The notes under the pieces are model-generated. The model worked only from the letters and a program-made list of their open reading frames with translations, made no database searches and was not told the DNA's origin. Source: Desulfuromonadales bacterium (lineage in GTDB: Bacteria; Desulfobacterota; Desulfuromonadia; Desulfuromonadales; Syntrophotaleaceae). Taken from it: a stretch of 64,000 nt of DNA. Of the stretch, positions 9,100 through 17,454 are shown piece by piece; position 1 is the first letter of the stretch; the number at the start of each line of letters is the position of its first letter. The stretch is taken from assembly GCA_013619105.1 (NCBI GenBank), contig JABXKU010000006.1, positions 1 to 64,000 on the forward strand, given 5' to 3'. The position numbers and the translations under genes were made by a program.

Positions 9100-9665
9100 A
9101 TCGACTATTCGGATTGATGCTGGTTCTGTCGTTTTTGGCGCAGTTAGCGGTGCCTGCGAGCATGATTTTGGGGAGGGAAACGACCCTGCGTGACGGCCAG
9201 CAATTTCGCTTTCGTACGGCTCCGGTCGATCCTTATGATCCCTTTCGTGGCCGTTTTGTCGCACTCAACTTAGATGCTGCCAGTGCCCCGCTGCCAAAAG
9301 ATATGAAATTGAAGTATCGGCAAAAGGTTCTGGTGCGACTGGCTGTGGATGAAGCGGGTTTCGCCTATTGTCGTGACATTGTCAGCGAGGCGCCGCAGGA
9401 AGGGGCCTATCTGACTGCCCGGGTCCAATCCTGGAATAAGGAAACGGTGCGCCTGCAGCTGCCCTTTGATCGCTACTACGCCGAGGAGGATCTGGCCCCA
9501 GAGATTGAGCGGGCCTACCGCGCGAACAGCCGGCGGGATAAGCATGAAGCCTATATCACCGTGCGGGTGCGTGACGGTCGTGGGGTATTGGAGGAGCTCT
9601 ATATCGCCGACTTGCCCGTGGCCGAATATCTGCGGCAGCAAGCCGTTGCCAAGCAACAGGGATAA
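9096..9665 (+). CDS. GDYXXLXY family periplasmic/membrane-anchored protein
   Basis: This 189-residue protein has an N-terminal signal anchor (FGLMLVLSFLAQLAVPASMI) and then the family's conserved block TAPVDPYDPFRGRFVALNL, in which the namesake GDYxxLxY motif is altered to GRFVALNL. The C-terminal half is soluble, with a VRVRDGRGVLEELYIAD segment. It overlaps the DUF2157 gene by four bases and has a strong AGGAGG site. The conserved pairing suggests a joint but undefined envelope role. Confidence 0.8.
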   Translation: MNRLFGLMLVLSFLAQLAVPASMILGRETTLRDGQQFRFRTAPVDPYDPFRGRFVALNLDAASAPLPKDMKLKYRQKVLVRLAVDEAGFAYCRDIVSEAPQEGAYLTARVQSWNKETVRLQLPFDRYYAEEDLAPEIERAYRANSRRDKHEAYITVRVRDGRGVLEELYIADLPVAEYLRQQAVAKQQG

Positions 9666-9674
9666 GGAGTGGTT

Positions 9675-10289
9675 GTGACAAAGGATAACAGGCAAAGACC
9701 CTGGAAAATATTACGATCGGAAGAGGGCGATGAACTGCCGATTTTCAAGGTTCGTTACGACTGGATGGAAAACCCCCGCAACGGCGCAGAGCTTAAAGCA
9801 GTGGTACTTGATGTGCCCGATTGGGTAACTGTTGCCGCGGTGACCCCCGATCAACAACTTGTGATGGTACGCCAATATCGGTTCGGAGCCGCGGAGTTTA
9901 CTACTGAATTGCCGGCCGGGTTGGTCAACCCCGGAGAACCCCACCGAGACGCTGCGGTGCGGGAGTTGCGGGAGGAGACCGGCTATACTAGCAATGATTG
10001 GGTCTATCTCGGCTGGGTGCAGCCCAACCCCGCCTACCAGAATAATCGTCTGCATCAGTGGCTGGCCCGGGATGTGCGGTTGACCGCCCCACGGGAACTA
10101 GACGAAGGTGAGGATATCGAGGTTTCGGTGCTGGCCATGAACCAAGTCCGCCAGGAGATCGCCGAGGGGCGCATGCGCAACTCTCTGGCTCTGCTGACCC
10201 TGTCTCGCGTTACCAATCTGTGGGCCGCTGACCCGGCTCAAGACGGATTGCTGGAAGATTTTGTAACCCTCGATCACGAGTCACGTTGA
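9675..10289 (+). CDS. Nudix hydrolase (ADP-ribose pyrophosphatase-like)
   Basis: The product is about 204 residues with a complete Nudix box around residues 86-108: G-LVNPG-E, seven residues, then RELREETGY. The upstream AELPAGLV-like segment (TTELPAGLVNPGE) is typical of ADP-ribose and nucleotide-sugar pyrophosphatases, which hydrolyse NDP-X to NMP and P-X using Mg2+. The ORF track starts at a GTG at 9669, but AAGGAG lies at 9664-9669, so the GTG at 9675 is the better start. The gene follows the DUF2157 pair by only a few bases and is probably co-transcribed. Substrate is not determinable here. Confidence 0.88.
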   Translation: MTKDNRQRPWKILRSEEGDELPIFKVRYDWMENPRNGAELKAVVLDVPDWVTVAAVTPDQQLVMVRQYRFGAAEFTTELPAGLVNPGEPHRDAAVRELREETGYTSNDWVYLGWVQPNPAYQNNRLHQWLARDVRLTAPRELDEGEDIEVSVLAMNQVRQEIAEGRMRNSLALLTLSRVTNLWAADPAQDGLLEDFVTLDHESR

Positions 10290-10439
10290 TTTCTGTCTGT
10301 GCGACGCTAGGTTGTTTTAAATCCAGGGAACGGGACGATTGCTGGCCAAACCCTTCTGGTCTTGGCCGATAACGTGGCGGGGAGCCCCCCCCTCTATCAG
10401 CCTTTTAGGCGGCGTAGCGCACAGGCCAAGCCGCATCTT

Positions 10440-10745
10440 TTGAAAGCATTTACCGTCTATAACTATAGCGAGTTATTGAAAGCGCTGAATATGCTAGGGC
10501 TCGGCAAACGGGCTAGCTTCAAGGAGATCAAGAAGCGCTATCGGGAGCTGGCCTGAAAAAATCACCCCGACGCTGGTGGCAGGGAAAGCGAAGCGATGCA
10601 GAAGAACAACGCCGCTTATGCGCTGCTCCATGCCACTGTGAAGGATTACCGGTTTTCCTTTGCTGAAGAAGAATTCTACGAACAGCAACCGGAAGAGCGC
10701 CTGCGCCAGCAGTTCGGCGACGATCCTCTATGGGGCAACAAGTAG
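10440..10745 (+). pseudogene. J-domain (DnaJ-like) small protein gene interrupted by in-frame TGA
   Basis: Reading through a TGA at 10554-10556 gives a continuous J domain: YSELLKALNMLGLGKRASFKEIKKRYRELA, stop, then KNHPDAGG and a helical tail ending FGDDPLWGNK. The HPD motif needed to stimulate DnaK lies just after the stop, so the truncated product would be useless. The ORF has no good start (TTG or GTG only, no Shine-Dalgarno), which also points to decay. The stop codon falls where J domains usually have Met, Leu, Lys or Arg, so CGA to TGA is a simple explanation. Selenocysteine read-through or a sequencing error are the alternatives. Confidence 0.7.
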
Positions 10746-10758
10746 CCGGAGCGAAGTA

Positions 10759-12141
10759 TCACGCCTCTTCCACAATCTTCTGCAGCGCCATGACCATCTC
10801 ACTTTTTATACGCTTTCGGTAAACCTCTTCCCTGATCCAGGGAATTTTCATCAACAACATCATAAAGCCGTTTTTTAGCCGACTGCGCCAGTCGCGCTGC
10901 GGAAAGTCGTAGCCGCCGTGGGTCTTGAAGTAGCGGTGGTCAGCGATGAAAGGGAAGCGCAACCGGCCCCAGATCGCGTCCCGCAGTAGCTTGTGGCCGG
11001 CAATGCCGAGGAAGGTCCGTGGTTTACGGTAATTCTGCTGGCTGAAGGTTATTAACTGCAGGGCCAGTAGGTCGAGCTGCCCATCCAGAGTGAGCGAGTC
11101 GCTGCATTCGTCGCTGACGATGGCCACCAGGTTGGCCTCCATCATTTCGAAATAGGCTTGAAGAATTTCGCGCAGATGGGGATTGGCGCTCAACGGTCCG
11201 GCGATGACGAAACCGACCTGTTTATCTTTGATTGCTGGTATGTGGCCCATGAAGAAGGAGCGGTCAAAAAAGGTTTTCCAGCGGGCCGAAAGATAGCGGT
11301 CCCGAATGGTTCCAGCGTAAATGAGGATGTCAGCGGTCATCACCCGGTCGCGGTAGAAGGGGATGAAGTCGTCCCGGTCTTCCAGTGGACAGCAATTATC
11401 GTAGCCGCATTGAATGCAGCCCAGGCAGCTGGTTTCAATTCGTAATTCCTGAAGATTGACAACAGTCCCATTGCCGCCGAAACGGGCTTGTAGTCGGGAA
11501 ACCATCTGTGCCTGGTTGCTGGCTGAGTCTTTGGTATCGGTAACGATGAGTATTTTTTTATCGATTGGATTTACTGCTGAAGGGGCCGGGCCCGGACAAT
11601 AGGGGAGCGGTTTGACCGCTGCCGGTTGCGATACGCAGAAGGTTGGCCGCTGTTGTGCGGCGGTCTGTAGAGCGTTGTCGGCAAATATCAGCAGCTGCTT
11701 GCGTTTGTCGGTGTCGAGCAAATCTTGCATATCGGCCGAAAAATCACCCAGAAAGCGCATTCCCAAGTCATCACAGACAGCACGGATATATTGCAGGGCG
11801 GTATGGTCGTAACAGTGTATCGAGGTAGCGATAGCCAAGGTGTATTTGCCCTGAAAAGCCGCAGTGGCACGCCGTTCCCAGATCAGTTCGATAAAACGCT
11901 TGTAGTGGGCATGAACCAACAGGTAGTAGAGGGGAAAGCTCCACAGTACAATATCCGCTGCCGCGACTTGGTCGATGACGGCAGCAAACCGTTGCGGATC
12001 GTTTTCGGTCTTCTGAATATCCCGTGCAATGTGCAGGGTAGAAAATTTGTGTTGTGGATACTTCTTTGCGATGTAATGGACATACTGCAGGGTGGCGCTC
12101 AGGTCGCCCTTAGGACTTCCGTTCAATACTATGATATTCAT
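10759..12141 (-). CDS. two-domain flavodoxin-like NAD(P)H-dependent oxidoreductase / iron-sulfur flavoprotein-like
   Basis: The 460-residue protein contains two flavodoxin-like folds. The N-terminal one starts IIVLNGSPKGDLSATLQ (FMN phosphate loop) and includes WSFPLYYLLVHAHYKRF. The second starts near residue 195 (KKILIVTDTKDSASNQ) and carries a cysteine cluster, CLGCIQCGYDNCC, as in NADPH-dependent FMN reductase or iron-sulfur flavoproteins. The last 90 residues are basic and helical. It probably moves electrons via FMN, possibly with an Fe-S or disulfide centre; the substrate is unknown. A strong AGGAGG precedes the ATG. It stands alone, convergent with the broken J-domain gene. Confidence 0.75.
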   Translation of the reverse strand: MNIIVLNGSPKGDLSATLQYVHYIAKKYPQHKFSTLHIARDIQKTENDPQRFAAVIDQVAAADIVLWSFPLYYLLVHAHYKRFIELIWERRATAAFQGKYTLAIATSIHCYDHTALQYIRAVCDDLGMRFLGDFSADMQDLLDTDKRKQLLIFADNALQTAAQQRPTFCVSQPAAVKPLPYCPGPAPSAVNPIDKKILIVTDTKDSASNQAQMVSRLQARFGGNGTVVNLQELRIETSCLGCIQCGYDNCCPLEDRDDFIPFYRDRVMTADILIYAGTIRDRYLSARWKTFFDRSFFMGHIPAIKDKQVGFVIAGPLSANPHLREILQAYFEMMEANLVAIVSDECSDSLTLDGQLDLLALQLITFSQQNYRKPRTFLGIAGHKLLRDAIWGRLRFPFIADHRYFKTHGGYDFPQRDWRSRLKNGFMMLLMKIPWIREEVYRKRIKSEMVMALQKIVEEA

Positions 12142-12545
12142 TGATCCCTCCTGAATGAAGACATCTTTGGTCCTTAGCTGTTCTTTTATTTAACCAGTGA
12201 TTTTCGGCAATGGAAGGGCGCCACGGCTGGTCGGGCCGCTTTTTAATCGAAAGCCACATGAATTTACAGCAATATACGGATTTAACCTGATAGCCAGGAT
12301 TGCTAAAGAGGTCTAATATGCAGAAAATAATATATTGACAGAATGGCTCTTTATGGTTGAGAGTAGAACGGTGTTAGGAAAAAGACGTTTTCAATGTTGT
12401 ACTTTTTGGACCTGCTTGTTAATCACAGTGTTCATCAGAGACATCCTGGGAATGTTCATACACCCTATATGGTCACTCATTACTTTTTTCTGGGGCCATA
12501 TGTGCAGCACGATGTCTGCTAACCATGCGCCTAGGAGGAATAAAA
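12142..12545. other. 404-bp spacer upstream of PAS gene
   Basis: No gene is supported. The ORF track's 72-residue frame at 12335 begins at a TTG that lies inside a TTGACA hexamer, and it lacks a ribosome site. TTGACA at 12335-12340 looks like a -35 box, but no matching -10 is found 16-18 bases on. AT-rich sequence near 12270-12340 could hold promoters for either divergent neighbour. Confidence 0.3.
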
Positions 12546-12887
12546 ATGAGTGAGATCAACCAAACTTGGGAAAACCTGAACACGGCCGTTGTTGTATCGG
12601 ACCCTGATTTTAACGTAACCTTTGCCAATAAGCGGGCTTTCTCACTCTTTGACGAGTTGAAGATTGCCGGGTTGGAAGTCGGAAAGAACATGGCCGCCTG
12701 TCATCAAGCGGAAACCATGGTTAAGCTGAAGGGCATTTACCAGGCTTTTGCCGACAAAAAGATCAAAATAAACCATCTAACCATGGACGGCCCCGAAGGG
12801 ACCCTCACCATCGTTAACGTGCCTTTTTACAATGGTGATGCCTTAGGTGGTGTGGTGGAAATGGTCTTTGAAGGTTCGCTGGCCTGA
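12546..12887 (+). CDS. single PAS-domain protein
   Basis: This 113-residue protein is essentially one PAS fold: TWENLNTAVVVSDPDFNVTFANKRA at the start and a C-terminal strand pair (LTIVNVPFYNGDALGGVVEMV). It has no output domain, no membrane segment and no haem-type motif that I can see. The ORF track begins upstream at 12525, but AGGAGG at 12533-12538 clearly selects the ATG at 12546. Stand-alone PAS proteins of this kind act as small-molecule or redox sensors, probably through a partner. It is followed by a strong terminator, so it is monocistronic. Confidence 0.8.
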   Translation: MSEINQTWENLNTAVVVSDPDFNVTFANKRAFSLFDELKIAGLEVGKNMAACHQAETMVKLKGIYQAFADKKIKINHLTMDGPEGTLTIVNVPFYNGDALGGVVEMVFEGSLA

Positions 12888-12940
12888 TTTTTCTTGGAAC
12901 TGAATCCTGCTATTGTTGGTAGGGTTGTATATGTCATAAA

Positions 12941-12982
12941 AAGAAGCCTGACGGGACCTCCCGCCAGGCTTCTTGCTTTTCA
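12941..12982. terminator. strong intrinsic terminator between convergent genes
   Basis: AAGAAGCCTGACGGG pairs with CCCGCCAGGCTTCTT around ACCT, with one mismatch, followed by GCTTTTC and preceded by an A run. It serves the PAS gene on the plus strand and probably the hydrolase gene on the minus strand. Confidence 0.85.
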
Positions 12983-13026
12983 GCCATAGCCAAGGGGCAG
13001 GGTTGTGAGCAAGAAGTATCCGGGTA

Positions 13027-13890
13027 TTATTTTTCGCTGTTTCTCGTCTCAACCGAGGCGGGTTGCGGAAACCACCGGTCGATAAAGACTCGCCACTGGT
13101 TCCAGTAGGGGGTGCCGCCGACATCGTAGGTGTCGTTGTGGTCGGCTCCGGGGATGAGATAGAGGGATTTGGGCTGCGGGGCTCTGGCGAAGAGTTGCCG
13201 GGCCATCTTTGGCGGCACGGTGCGGTCCTTGTCGCCCTGCAGCAGTAGCAACGGGCAGTTCAGTTGGTCGATCTTGTCCAGATTGTCGTAACGGGAACTG
13301 AGTGCCCACCAGCCGAGCATGGCATAGCTCAGGGGCTGGTGGTGCCAGCCCATTCTGGCCACTGAGGTAAAGGCCGATTCCAGTACCAGGCCGCCCGGCG
13401 GTTTTTCCAGGGCCAGTTGCAGGGCCACCGCCCCTCCCAGAGAGCGGCCGAAGTAGATCATTTGCTGCGGCTTCCAGCCTCGCTGCTGTAGCCAGACCAG
13501 CGCTCCGTGTATGTCCTTGTAGCTACCCTGTTCGGTAATCTGGCCTTCACTCAGGCCGTAGCCCCGATAATCGAAGATAAATACCGTCAGCCCTAGGCTC
13601 TGGAACTGGGCCAGATTGTCGATGCGGTGCGAGATGTTACCGGCGTTGCCGTGGGCAAAGAGCAGCAGCGGCCGTTCCGCCTTGCCCGGCAGTAGCCAGC
13701 CGTGCAGGCGCACGCCGTCGGCCGCCGGGAAGCGCACCTCCTCGTAGGTCAGGCCGGCCACCTCGGGGGTGGCATGCAGGGTCTGCTCGGGAAAGAAGAT
13801 ATAGTGTCGGTCCATGGCGTCGAAAGTGTGTGCGCTGTCGGCAAGCGCCAGCAGCATGAAAATCAGGAACCACTGTCTAAAGGTGTTCAT
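13027..13890 (-). CDS. alpha/beta hydrolase, membrane-anchored or secreted (ABHD/Bem46-like)
   Basis: This is a 287-residue protein with an N-terminal hydrophobic segment (QWFLIFMLLALADSAHT) acting as signal or anchor. The hydrolase core shows an oxyanion-type HGNAGN loop, FDYRGYGLSEG, the nucleophile elbow GRSLGG (Ser), the Asp in QGDKDRTVP and the His in GADHNDTY, so a complete Ser-Asp-His triad. The pattern fits the Bem46/ABHD12-13 group of esterases or lipases. The substrate is unknown. It is monocistronic and convergent with the PAS gene. Confidence 0.88.
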   Translation of the reverse strand: MNTFRQWFLIFMLLALADSAHTFDAMDRHYIFFPEQTLHATPEVAGLTYEEVRFPAADGVRLHGWLLPGKAERPLLLFAHGNAGNISHRIDNLAQFQSLGLTVFIFDYRGYGLSEGQITEQGSYKDIHGALVWLQQRGWKPQQMIYFGRSLGGAVALQLALEKPPGGLVLESAFTSVARMGWHHQPLSYAMLGWWALSSRYDNLDKIDQLNCPLLLLQGDKDRTVPPKMARQLFARAPQPKSLYLIPGADHNDTYDVGGTPYWNQWRVFIDRWFPQPASVETRNSEK

Positions 13891-14291
13891 CTCTGTCCCG
13901 TTAAGTCTCTAACAATATGAATCGGGCGCCGATAAAGTCAGATGCTTCGCATACGCAGATCAACCAAATGTTTCATCCTTGCTATAGAGTCTTATTCGCG
14001 TTTATCTGCGTTCCTTTAAGCTGTTAAGCCCCGTATCGGTTTTCGCCCTGTCCAACGAGATAACTTAAAGTTTGATGCTTTCGCAAAAAGTCAGGAGATG
14101 GCTAAATAAAAAGTTTAGCAGGTTAAAGCAGCATCGCCGCCTCAGGGAAGGCTTGATTCTCGCCGTTGTCAGGAAAGGGCCCGTTAACGGATCAAACCAT
14201 TTGCAATCATAGGATATTGTGGCAAGCTTTTATCAAAGGAAGGGGCAGGGATTATACTGGTCGTTTTCTATTGAATAAAGGGAGGAACCCT
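13891..14291. other. 400-bp spacer with a repeat-A fragment
   Basis: No gene is seen; the upstream extension of the ORF at 14166 lacks coding character. GATGCTTTCGCAAAAAGTC at about 14071-14089, with GATGGCTAAATAAAAAGTTTAGC just after, matches the ends of repeat family A. The ribosome site GGAGG for the next gene lies at the right end. Confidence 0.45.
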
Positions 14292-14594
14292 ATGGTTAAA
14301 TGTAAAAATTGTGGTCGTAAAGCGGTTAATGATAGCTTGCTTTGCTGTCACTGTGGTTATCCCATGACGATAGCCAAGGTGATCCCCTGGCCCCGGCAGC
14401 TTTGGCCGGTGGTACCGCAGCAGTTCTGGAAGGCGATAATAGTACTGTCCCTCCTTCTTGCCACCTTGGCCGCGACCGGCATCTTCGTCTATGCCCAGCG
14501 TGGTTTATCGTGCTTGTATTTCAGTTATTCGTTTGCGCTGAGTCTTGTCGTGTTTTTCTGGGCCGACCTGGGTTCACGCAAGAGCCTTCGATAA
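14292..14594 (+). CDS. small zinc-ribbon membrane protein
   Basis: This is a 100-residue protein. The first 25 residues form a zinc ribbon with two CxxC-like pairs (CKNCGRKAVNDSLLCCHCG), followed by two membrane helices (about 43-63 and 70-88). The ORF track starts at 14166, but GGAGG at 14281-14285 points to the ATG at 14292. No specific family is recognised; such proteins are common and uncharacterised. A perfect hairpin follows. Confidence 0.7.
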   Translation: MVKCKNCGRKAVNDSLLCCHCGYPMTIAKVIPWPRQLWPVVPQQFWKAIIVLSLLLATLAATGIFVYAQRGLSCLYFSYSFALSLVVFFWADLGSRKSLR

Positions 14595-14628
14595 GGCGGT
14601 TGTCCGAGCAGTTTGTAGCAGTAACAAG

Positions 14629-14660
14629 GCCAGGCAGAGTCTATCTGCCTGGCTTTGAAG
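14629..14660 (+). terminator. perfect hairpin after zinc-ribbon gene
   Basis: GCCAGGCAGA and TCTGCCTGGC form a perfect 10-bp stem with a GTCTA loop. Only TTTG follows, so termination is likely but without a strong U tract. Confidence 0.6.
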
Positions 14661-14727
14661 ATTTTCGTGAACAAGACGAGGGGTTAGCTGTAATAACCAT
14701 ACTTTTTGATCATATTCCCGAAAAAAA

Positions 14728-15264
14728 TCAATCTGCAATATGCCTATCCACCGGAATATGTTTTTTTTGCCAGAGACCCTGCCTGTTATTTCGCGCCAAG
14801 TCTTCGGTCATGAGAAAGTCGGACTTCAGTTCGAAATCAAAGCGCCGGTAGACCACGGCAAAGCCTTTCTCCAGTAGCAATTGATTGAGTAATCGGCCAT
14901 CCGGCAAATAGACGTAAGCCAGTAGGCGGTTATAGCGGTCGCGTTTTTTCTCTTCGGTTTTCATCAGTACAGTTTTTCCCTTAATCGATTCCATAAGGTA
15001 GTTTCTTCCTGCTTGGTTGATGTACCGCAGGGTAGTCGGTTCGATCCCCCAACGTTGGTAATAGCGATCTCGCTGAGAAGCCTTGTGCTCCGGAGCGTCG
15101 ATGCCAAGCAACCGCACGGTGCCGACGCCAGTTACTTCGATGGTGTCGCCGTCATAGATCCATTTGATCCGGCCGGACAGAGTTTCGGCGGGGGTCAGGG
15201 TGGGCAGCAGCAGGCAGAGCAGCAACGCTGCCGTCAGAAACCTGCACTGCAGCCGCTGGAGCAT
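14728..15264 (-). CDS. secreted thermonuclease (SNase) family protein
   Basis: The 178-residue product has a signal peptide (FLTAALLLCLLLPTLTPAE) and an SNase fold: GRIKWIYDGDTIEV, then VRLLGIDAPE with the catalytic Arg and Asp, and a later EKKRDRYNRLLAYVYLPDGRLLNQ segment containing the second Arg/Glu region. It should cleave DNA or RNA outside the cytoplasm using Ca2+. The ORF track begins far upstream; the true start is the ATG at 15264, which shares one base with the previous stop (TGATG). It is the last gene of the cysK-larE operon. Confidence 0.87.
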   Translation of the reverse strand: MLQRLQCRFLTAALLLCLLLPTLTPAETLSGRIKWIYDGDTIEVTGVGTVRLLGIDAPEHKASQRDRYYQRWGIEPTTLRYINQAGRNYLMESIKGKTVLMKTEEKKRDRYNRLLAYVYLPDGRLLNQLLLEKGFAVVYRRFDFELKSDFLMTEDLARNNRQGLWQKKHIPVDRHIAD

Positions 15265-15689
15265 CAGGGACGGCCCCACAGCAGACGGGCGAAGAAGCCG
15301 GTGAAGAAGCCCCAGATTAGGTTGTAGCCGATGACGAACAGGGGGGTGAATGTGCCGAGACCAAGGCCTAGTGCTCCATGAAGGGTCTGGTTGGGAAAAA
15401 CGTAGAAGAGTTGCCAGGCGGTTGGCAGTAGGCTGGCCCAGAGGCCCTTGCGAATCCAGCTGCTGCGTGCGCGGGGGCTGGCAACGGTGATGAAATAAGC
15501 CAGGCCCCAGAGGCCACCCCAGACCAGACGTGGATAGAGCCAGGCTAGGGACCATTCCGGCGCAAGGGTCACGCCGGCAAGTTGAGGCAGGCCGAGGCTG
15601 CCGCCGAGCCAGACGGCCAGGCTGTTGAACAGGGCACCGAGTAGTCCGGCGCAGAAACAGACGCTTAGTATAGCCTTGGTGCGGTGCAT
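15264..15689 (-). CDS. small integral membrane protein, unrecognised
   Basis: This 141-residue hydrophobic protein has four predicted helices (AILSVCFCAGLLGALFNSLAV; LVWGGLWGLAYFITVA; SLLPTAWQLFYVFP; LFVIGYNLIWGFFTGFFARL). No family is recognised. The ATG at 15689 follows GGGAGAAGG and is preferred to the TTG at 15701. It is 21 bases after larE and overlaps the nuclease gene by one base, so it is co-transcribed with both. Confidence 0.7.
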   Translation of the reverse strand: MHRTKAILSVCFCAGLLGALFNSLAVWLGGSLGLPQLAGVTLAPEWSLAWLYPRLVWGGLWGLAYFITVASPRARSSWIRKGLWASLLPTAWQLFYVFPNQTLHGALGLGLGTFTPLFVIGYNLIWGFFTGFFARLLWGRP

Positions 15690-15710
15690 GCCTTCTCCCA
15701 AAAGTTTGGT

Positions 15711-16520
15711 TTAAGAGAGCTCTTCGTTCAGACTGCCGGTACGGTAGCCTTCAAGGTCAAGCGTTACAAAGAGAAATCCGGAATTTTTGCAGTGGACGAC
15801 CAAGTCGCTGCGCAGAGGTTCTTGAATCAGTTTGAGCTGTTCGCCAGGTGACACTTCGATGCGGGCAGTATTGCCATGATGGCGAACTCGGTAGTTTTTG
15901 AATCCCTGCTGATGGAGATAGGTTTCGCAATCTTCTACTTGGGACAGAGCCGCGACTGTAATGGGCGTGCCGTAGGGGATCCGTGAAGCAAGGCAGGCGA
16001 AGGCCGGCTTGTCTGCCGTCGGTAGGTTAAGCTGGTGACTCAGCTTACGCACATCCTGTTTGGTCAGGTTCGCTGCTAGCAGAGGTGAAAAAATTCCGAG
16101 TTCCTTGATCGCTTCGCTTCCGGGGCGATAATCGCTAAGATCGTCCAGGTTGGATCCGTCGACCAGGCGAGGAAAACCGAGTGTTTGAGCCCGGTCGAGA
16201 CAGGATCGCATTAGGATTTTTTTGCAATGGTAGCAGCGTCGGGCGTCGTTACGGGCCACCTCAGGCGTTTGTAGCGGATCGATAGCTATTAATTCCTGGT
16301 GAACTCCGAGCTGGGCGGCCAGGATCCTGCTTTCATTTTGTTCGCGAGTGGGAAAGAAGGGCGAAACGACGGTTATGGCCAACACACGTTCCGCACCGAG
16401 TAGATCTCTTGCAACTCGTAGCAGCAGGGTCGAATCGACGCCGCCTGAAAAAGCCACTGCGACCGATTCGAGGGGAACCAGGTGCGTTTGCAGTGCGAGA
16501 AATTTCTCCTGCAGGCTCAC
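15711..16520 (-). CDS. larE: ATP-dependent sacrificial sulfur transferase LarE
   Basis: This 269-residue PP-loop enzyme has the ATP pyrophosphatase motif AFSGGVDSTLLL near residue 24 and LarE-type features: RCYHCKKIL around residue 95, LVDGSNLDDLSDYRPG, and FACLASRIPYGTP around 177, where LarE carries its sulfur-relay cysteine. LarE thiolates the pyridinium biscarboxylate mononucleotide made by LarB during nickel-pincer cofactor synthesis. Three cysteines are visible here, so it may be of the Fe-S-dependent rather than the single-use type (inference). It starts with GTG, four bases after cysK. larB and larC lie some 29 kb away at 44790-46723; larA is not in the window. Confidence 0.9.
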   Translation of the reverse strand: MSLQEKFLALQTHLVPLESVAVAFSGGVDSTLLLRVARDLLGAERVLAITVVSPFFPTREQNESRILAAQLGVHQELIAIDPLQTPEVARNDARRCYHCKKILMRSCLDRAQTLGFPRLVDGSNLDDLSDYRPGSEAIKELGIFSPLLAANLTKQDVRKLSHQLNLPTADKPAFACLASRIPYGTPITVAALSQVEDCETYLHQQGFKNYRVRHHGNTARIEVSPGEQLKLIQEPLRSDLVVHCKNSGFLFVTLDLEGYRTGSLNEELS

Positions 16521-16524
16521 TGGC

Positions 16525-17454
16525 TTAGCCTTTCACATTGAAGACGCCTGTTGAAAGATAGCGTTCGCCGGTATCGCACAGCACCGTGACTACGTTGTGG
16601 CCGGGACCGAGTCGTTTGGCAACCTGCAGGGCAGCAGCGACGTTGGCGCCTGCTGAGATGCCGACGAACAGGCCTTCTTCCCGTGCCAGACGGGCGGTAG
16701 TCTCCATGGCCAGTTGATCTTCGATGGCGATCACTTCCTGGTAGATGGTGGTGTCGAGAACCTCCGGTATGAAACCGGCGCCGATGCCTTGTATGCGGTG
16801 CGGACCAGGAACGCCACCGGATAATACCGGCGAGGCGGCCGGTTCGACGGCGGCGATGAGTACCTCGGGGTTATGCGCTAGCAGGGCGCGACCGACGCCG
16901 GTGATGGTGCCGCCAGTACCGACTCCAGCGACAAAGGCGGAGACTTGGCCTTCCAGAGCTGACAGAATTTCTGGTCCGGTGGTTTGCTCATGCACGCGGG
17001 GGTTGGCTGGGTTGTTGAACTGCATGGGCATAAAGCATTTTCTTTTGTTGCTGATCTCTTGGGCTTTAGCAATGGCACCGCGCATACCCTGCGAGCCGGG
17101 GGTCAGTATCAGTTCAGCGCCATAGGCGCTGAGCAGACGCTGTCGTTCGGTACTCATGCTGTCCGGCATGGTCAGGATCAGCTTGTAGCCCTTAACTGCG
17201 CAGACCAGGGACAGACCGATGCCGGTATTGCCGCTGGTCGGTTCGACCAGGGTGTCACCGGGCTTGATGCTCCCGTCTTGTTCGGCCTGTTCAATCATGG
17301 CCAAGGCGATGCGATCCTTGATGCTGCCGCCGGGGTTGGTCGATTCCATCTTTCCCCAAAGGTTGGCACTATCGGAACCGGCCATCTTATTGAGGCGCAC
17401 CAGGGCGGTTTGGCCGATCTGACCGAGGGAATTATCGCTAATGGGTATGGACAC
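16525..17454 (-). CDS. cysK: cysteine synthase A (O-acetylserine sulfhydrylase)
   Basis: This is a 309-residue PLP enzyme of fold type II that makes cysteine from O-acetylserine and sulfide. The PLP lysine is in NPGGSIKDRIALAM near residue 47. TSGNTGIGLS is the substrate/phosphate loop, GTGGTITGVG binds the PLP phosphate, and LCDTGERYLST is at the C-terminus. The length is usual for CysK. It starts with GTG after a clear GGAGG. It heads the cysK-larE-membrane protein-nuclease operon; the pairing with LarE may reflect sulfur supply, which is inference. Confidence 0.95.
   Translation of the reverse strand: MSIPISDNSLGQIGQTALVRLNKMAGSDSANLWGKMESTNPGGSIKDRIALAMIEQAEQDGSIKPGDTLVEPTSGNTGIGLSLVCAVKGYKLILTMPDSMSTERQRLLSAYGAELILTPGSQGMRGAIAKAQEISNKRKCFMPMQFNNPANPRVHEQTTGPEILSALEGQVSAFVAGVGTGGTITGVGRALLAHNPEVLIAAVEPAASPVLSGGVPGPHRIQGIGAGFIPEVLDTTIYQEVIAIEDQLAMETTARLAREEGLFVGISAGANVAAALQVAKRLGPGHNVVTVLCDTGERYLSTGVFNVKG

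Noticed and set aside
10554-10600. SECIS element making the J-domain protein a selenoprotein
   Set aside because: A GGT lies at the right distance, but the stem is only a few pairs and the position is not a Cys site in J domains. It is kept only as a low alternative in the findings.
12335-12553. 72-residue ORF before the PAS gene
   Set aside because: It starts at a TTG within a TTGACA, lacks a ribosome site, has non-coding-like composition and overlaps the PAS gene's ribosome site.
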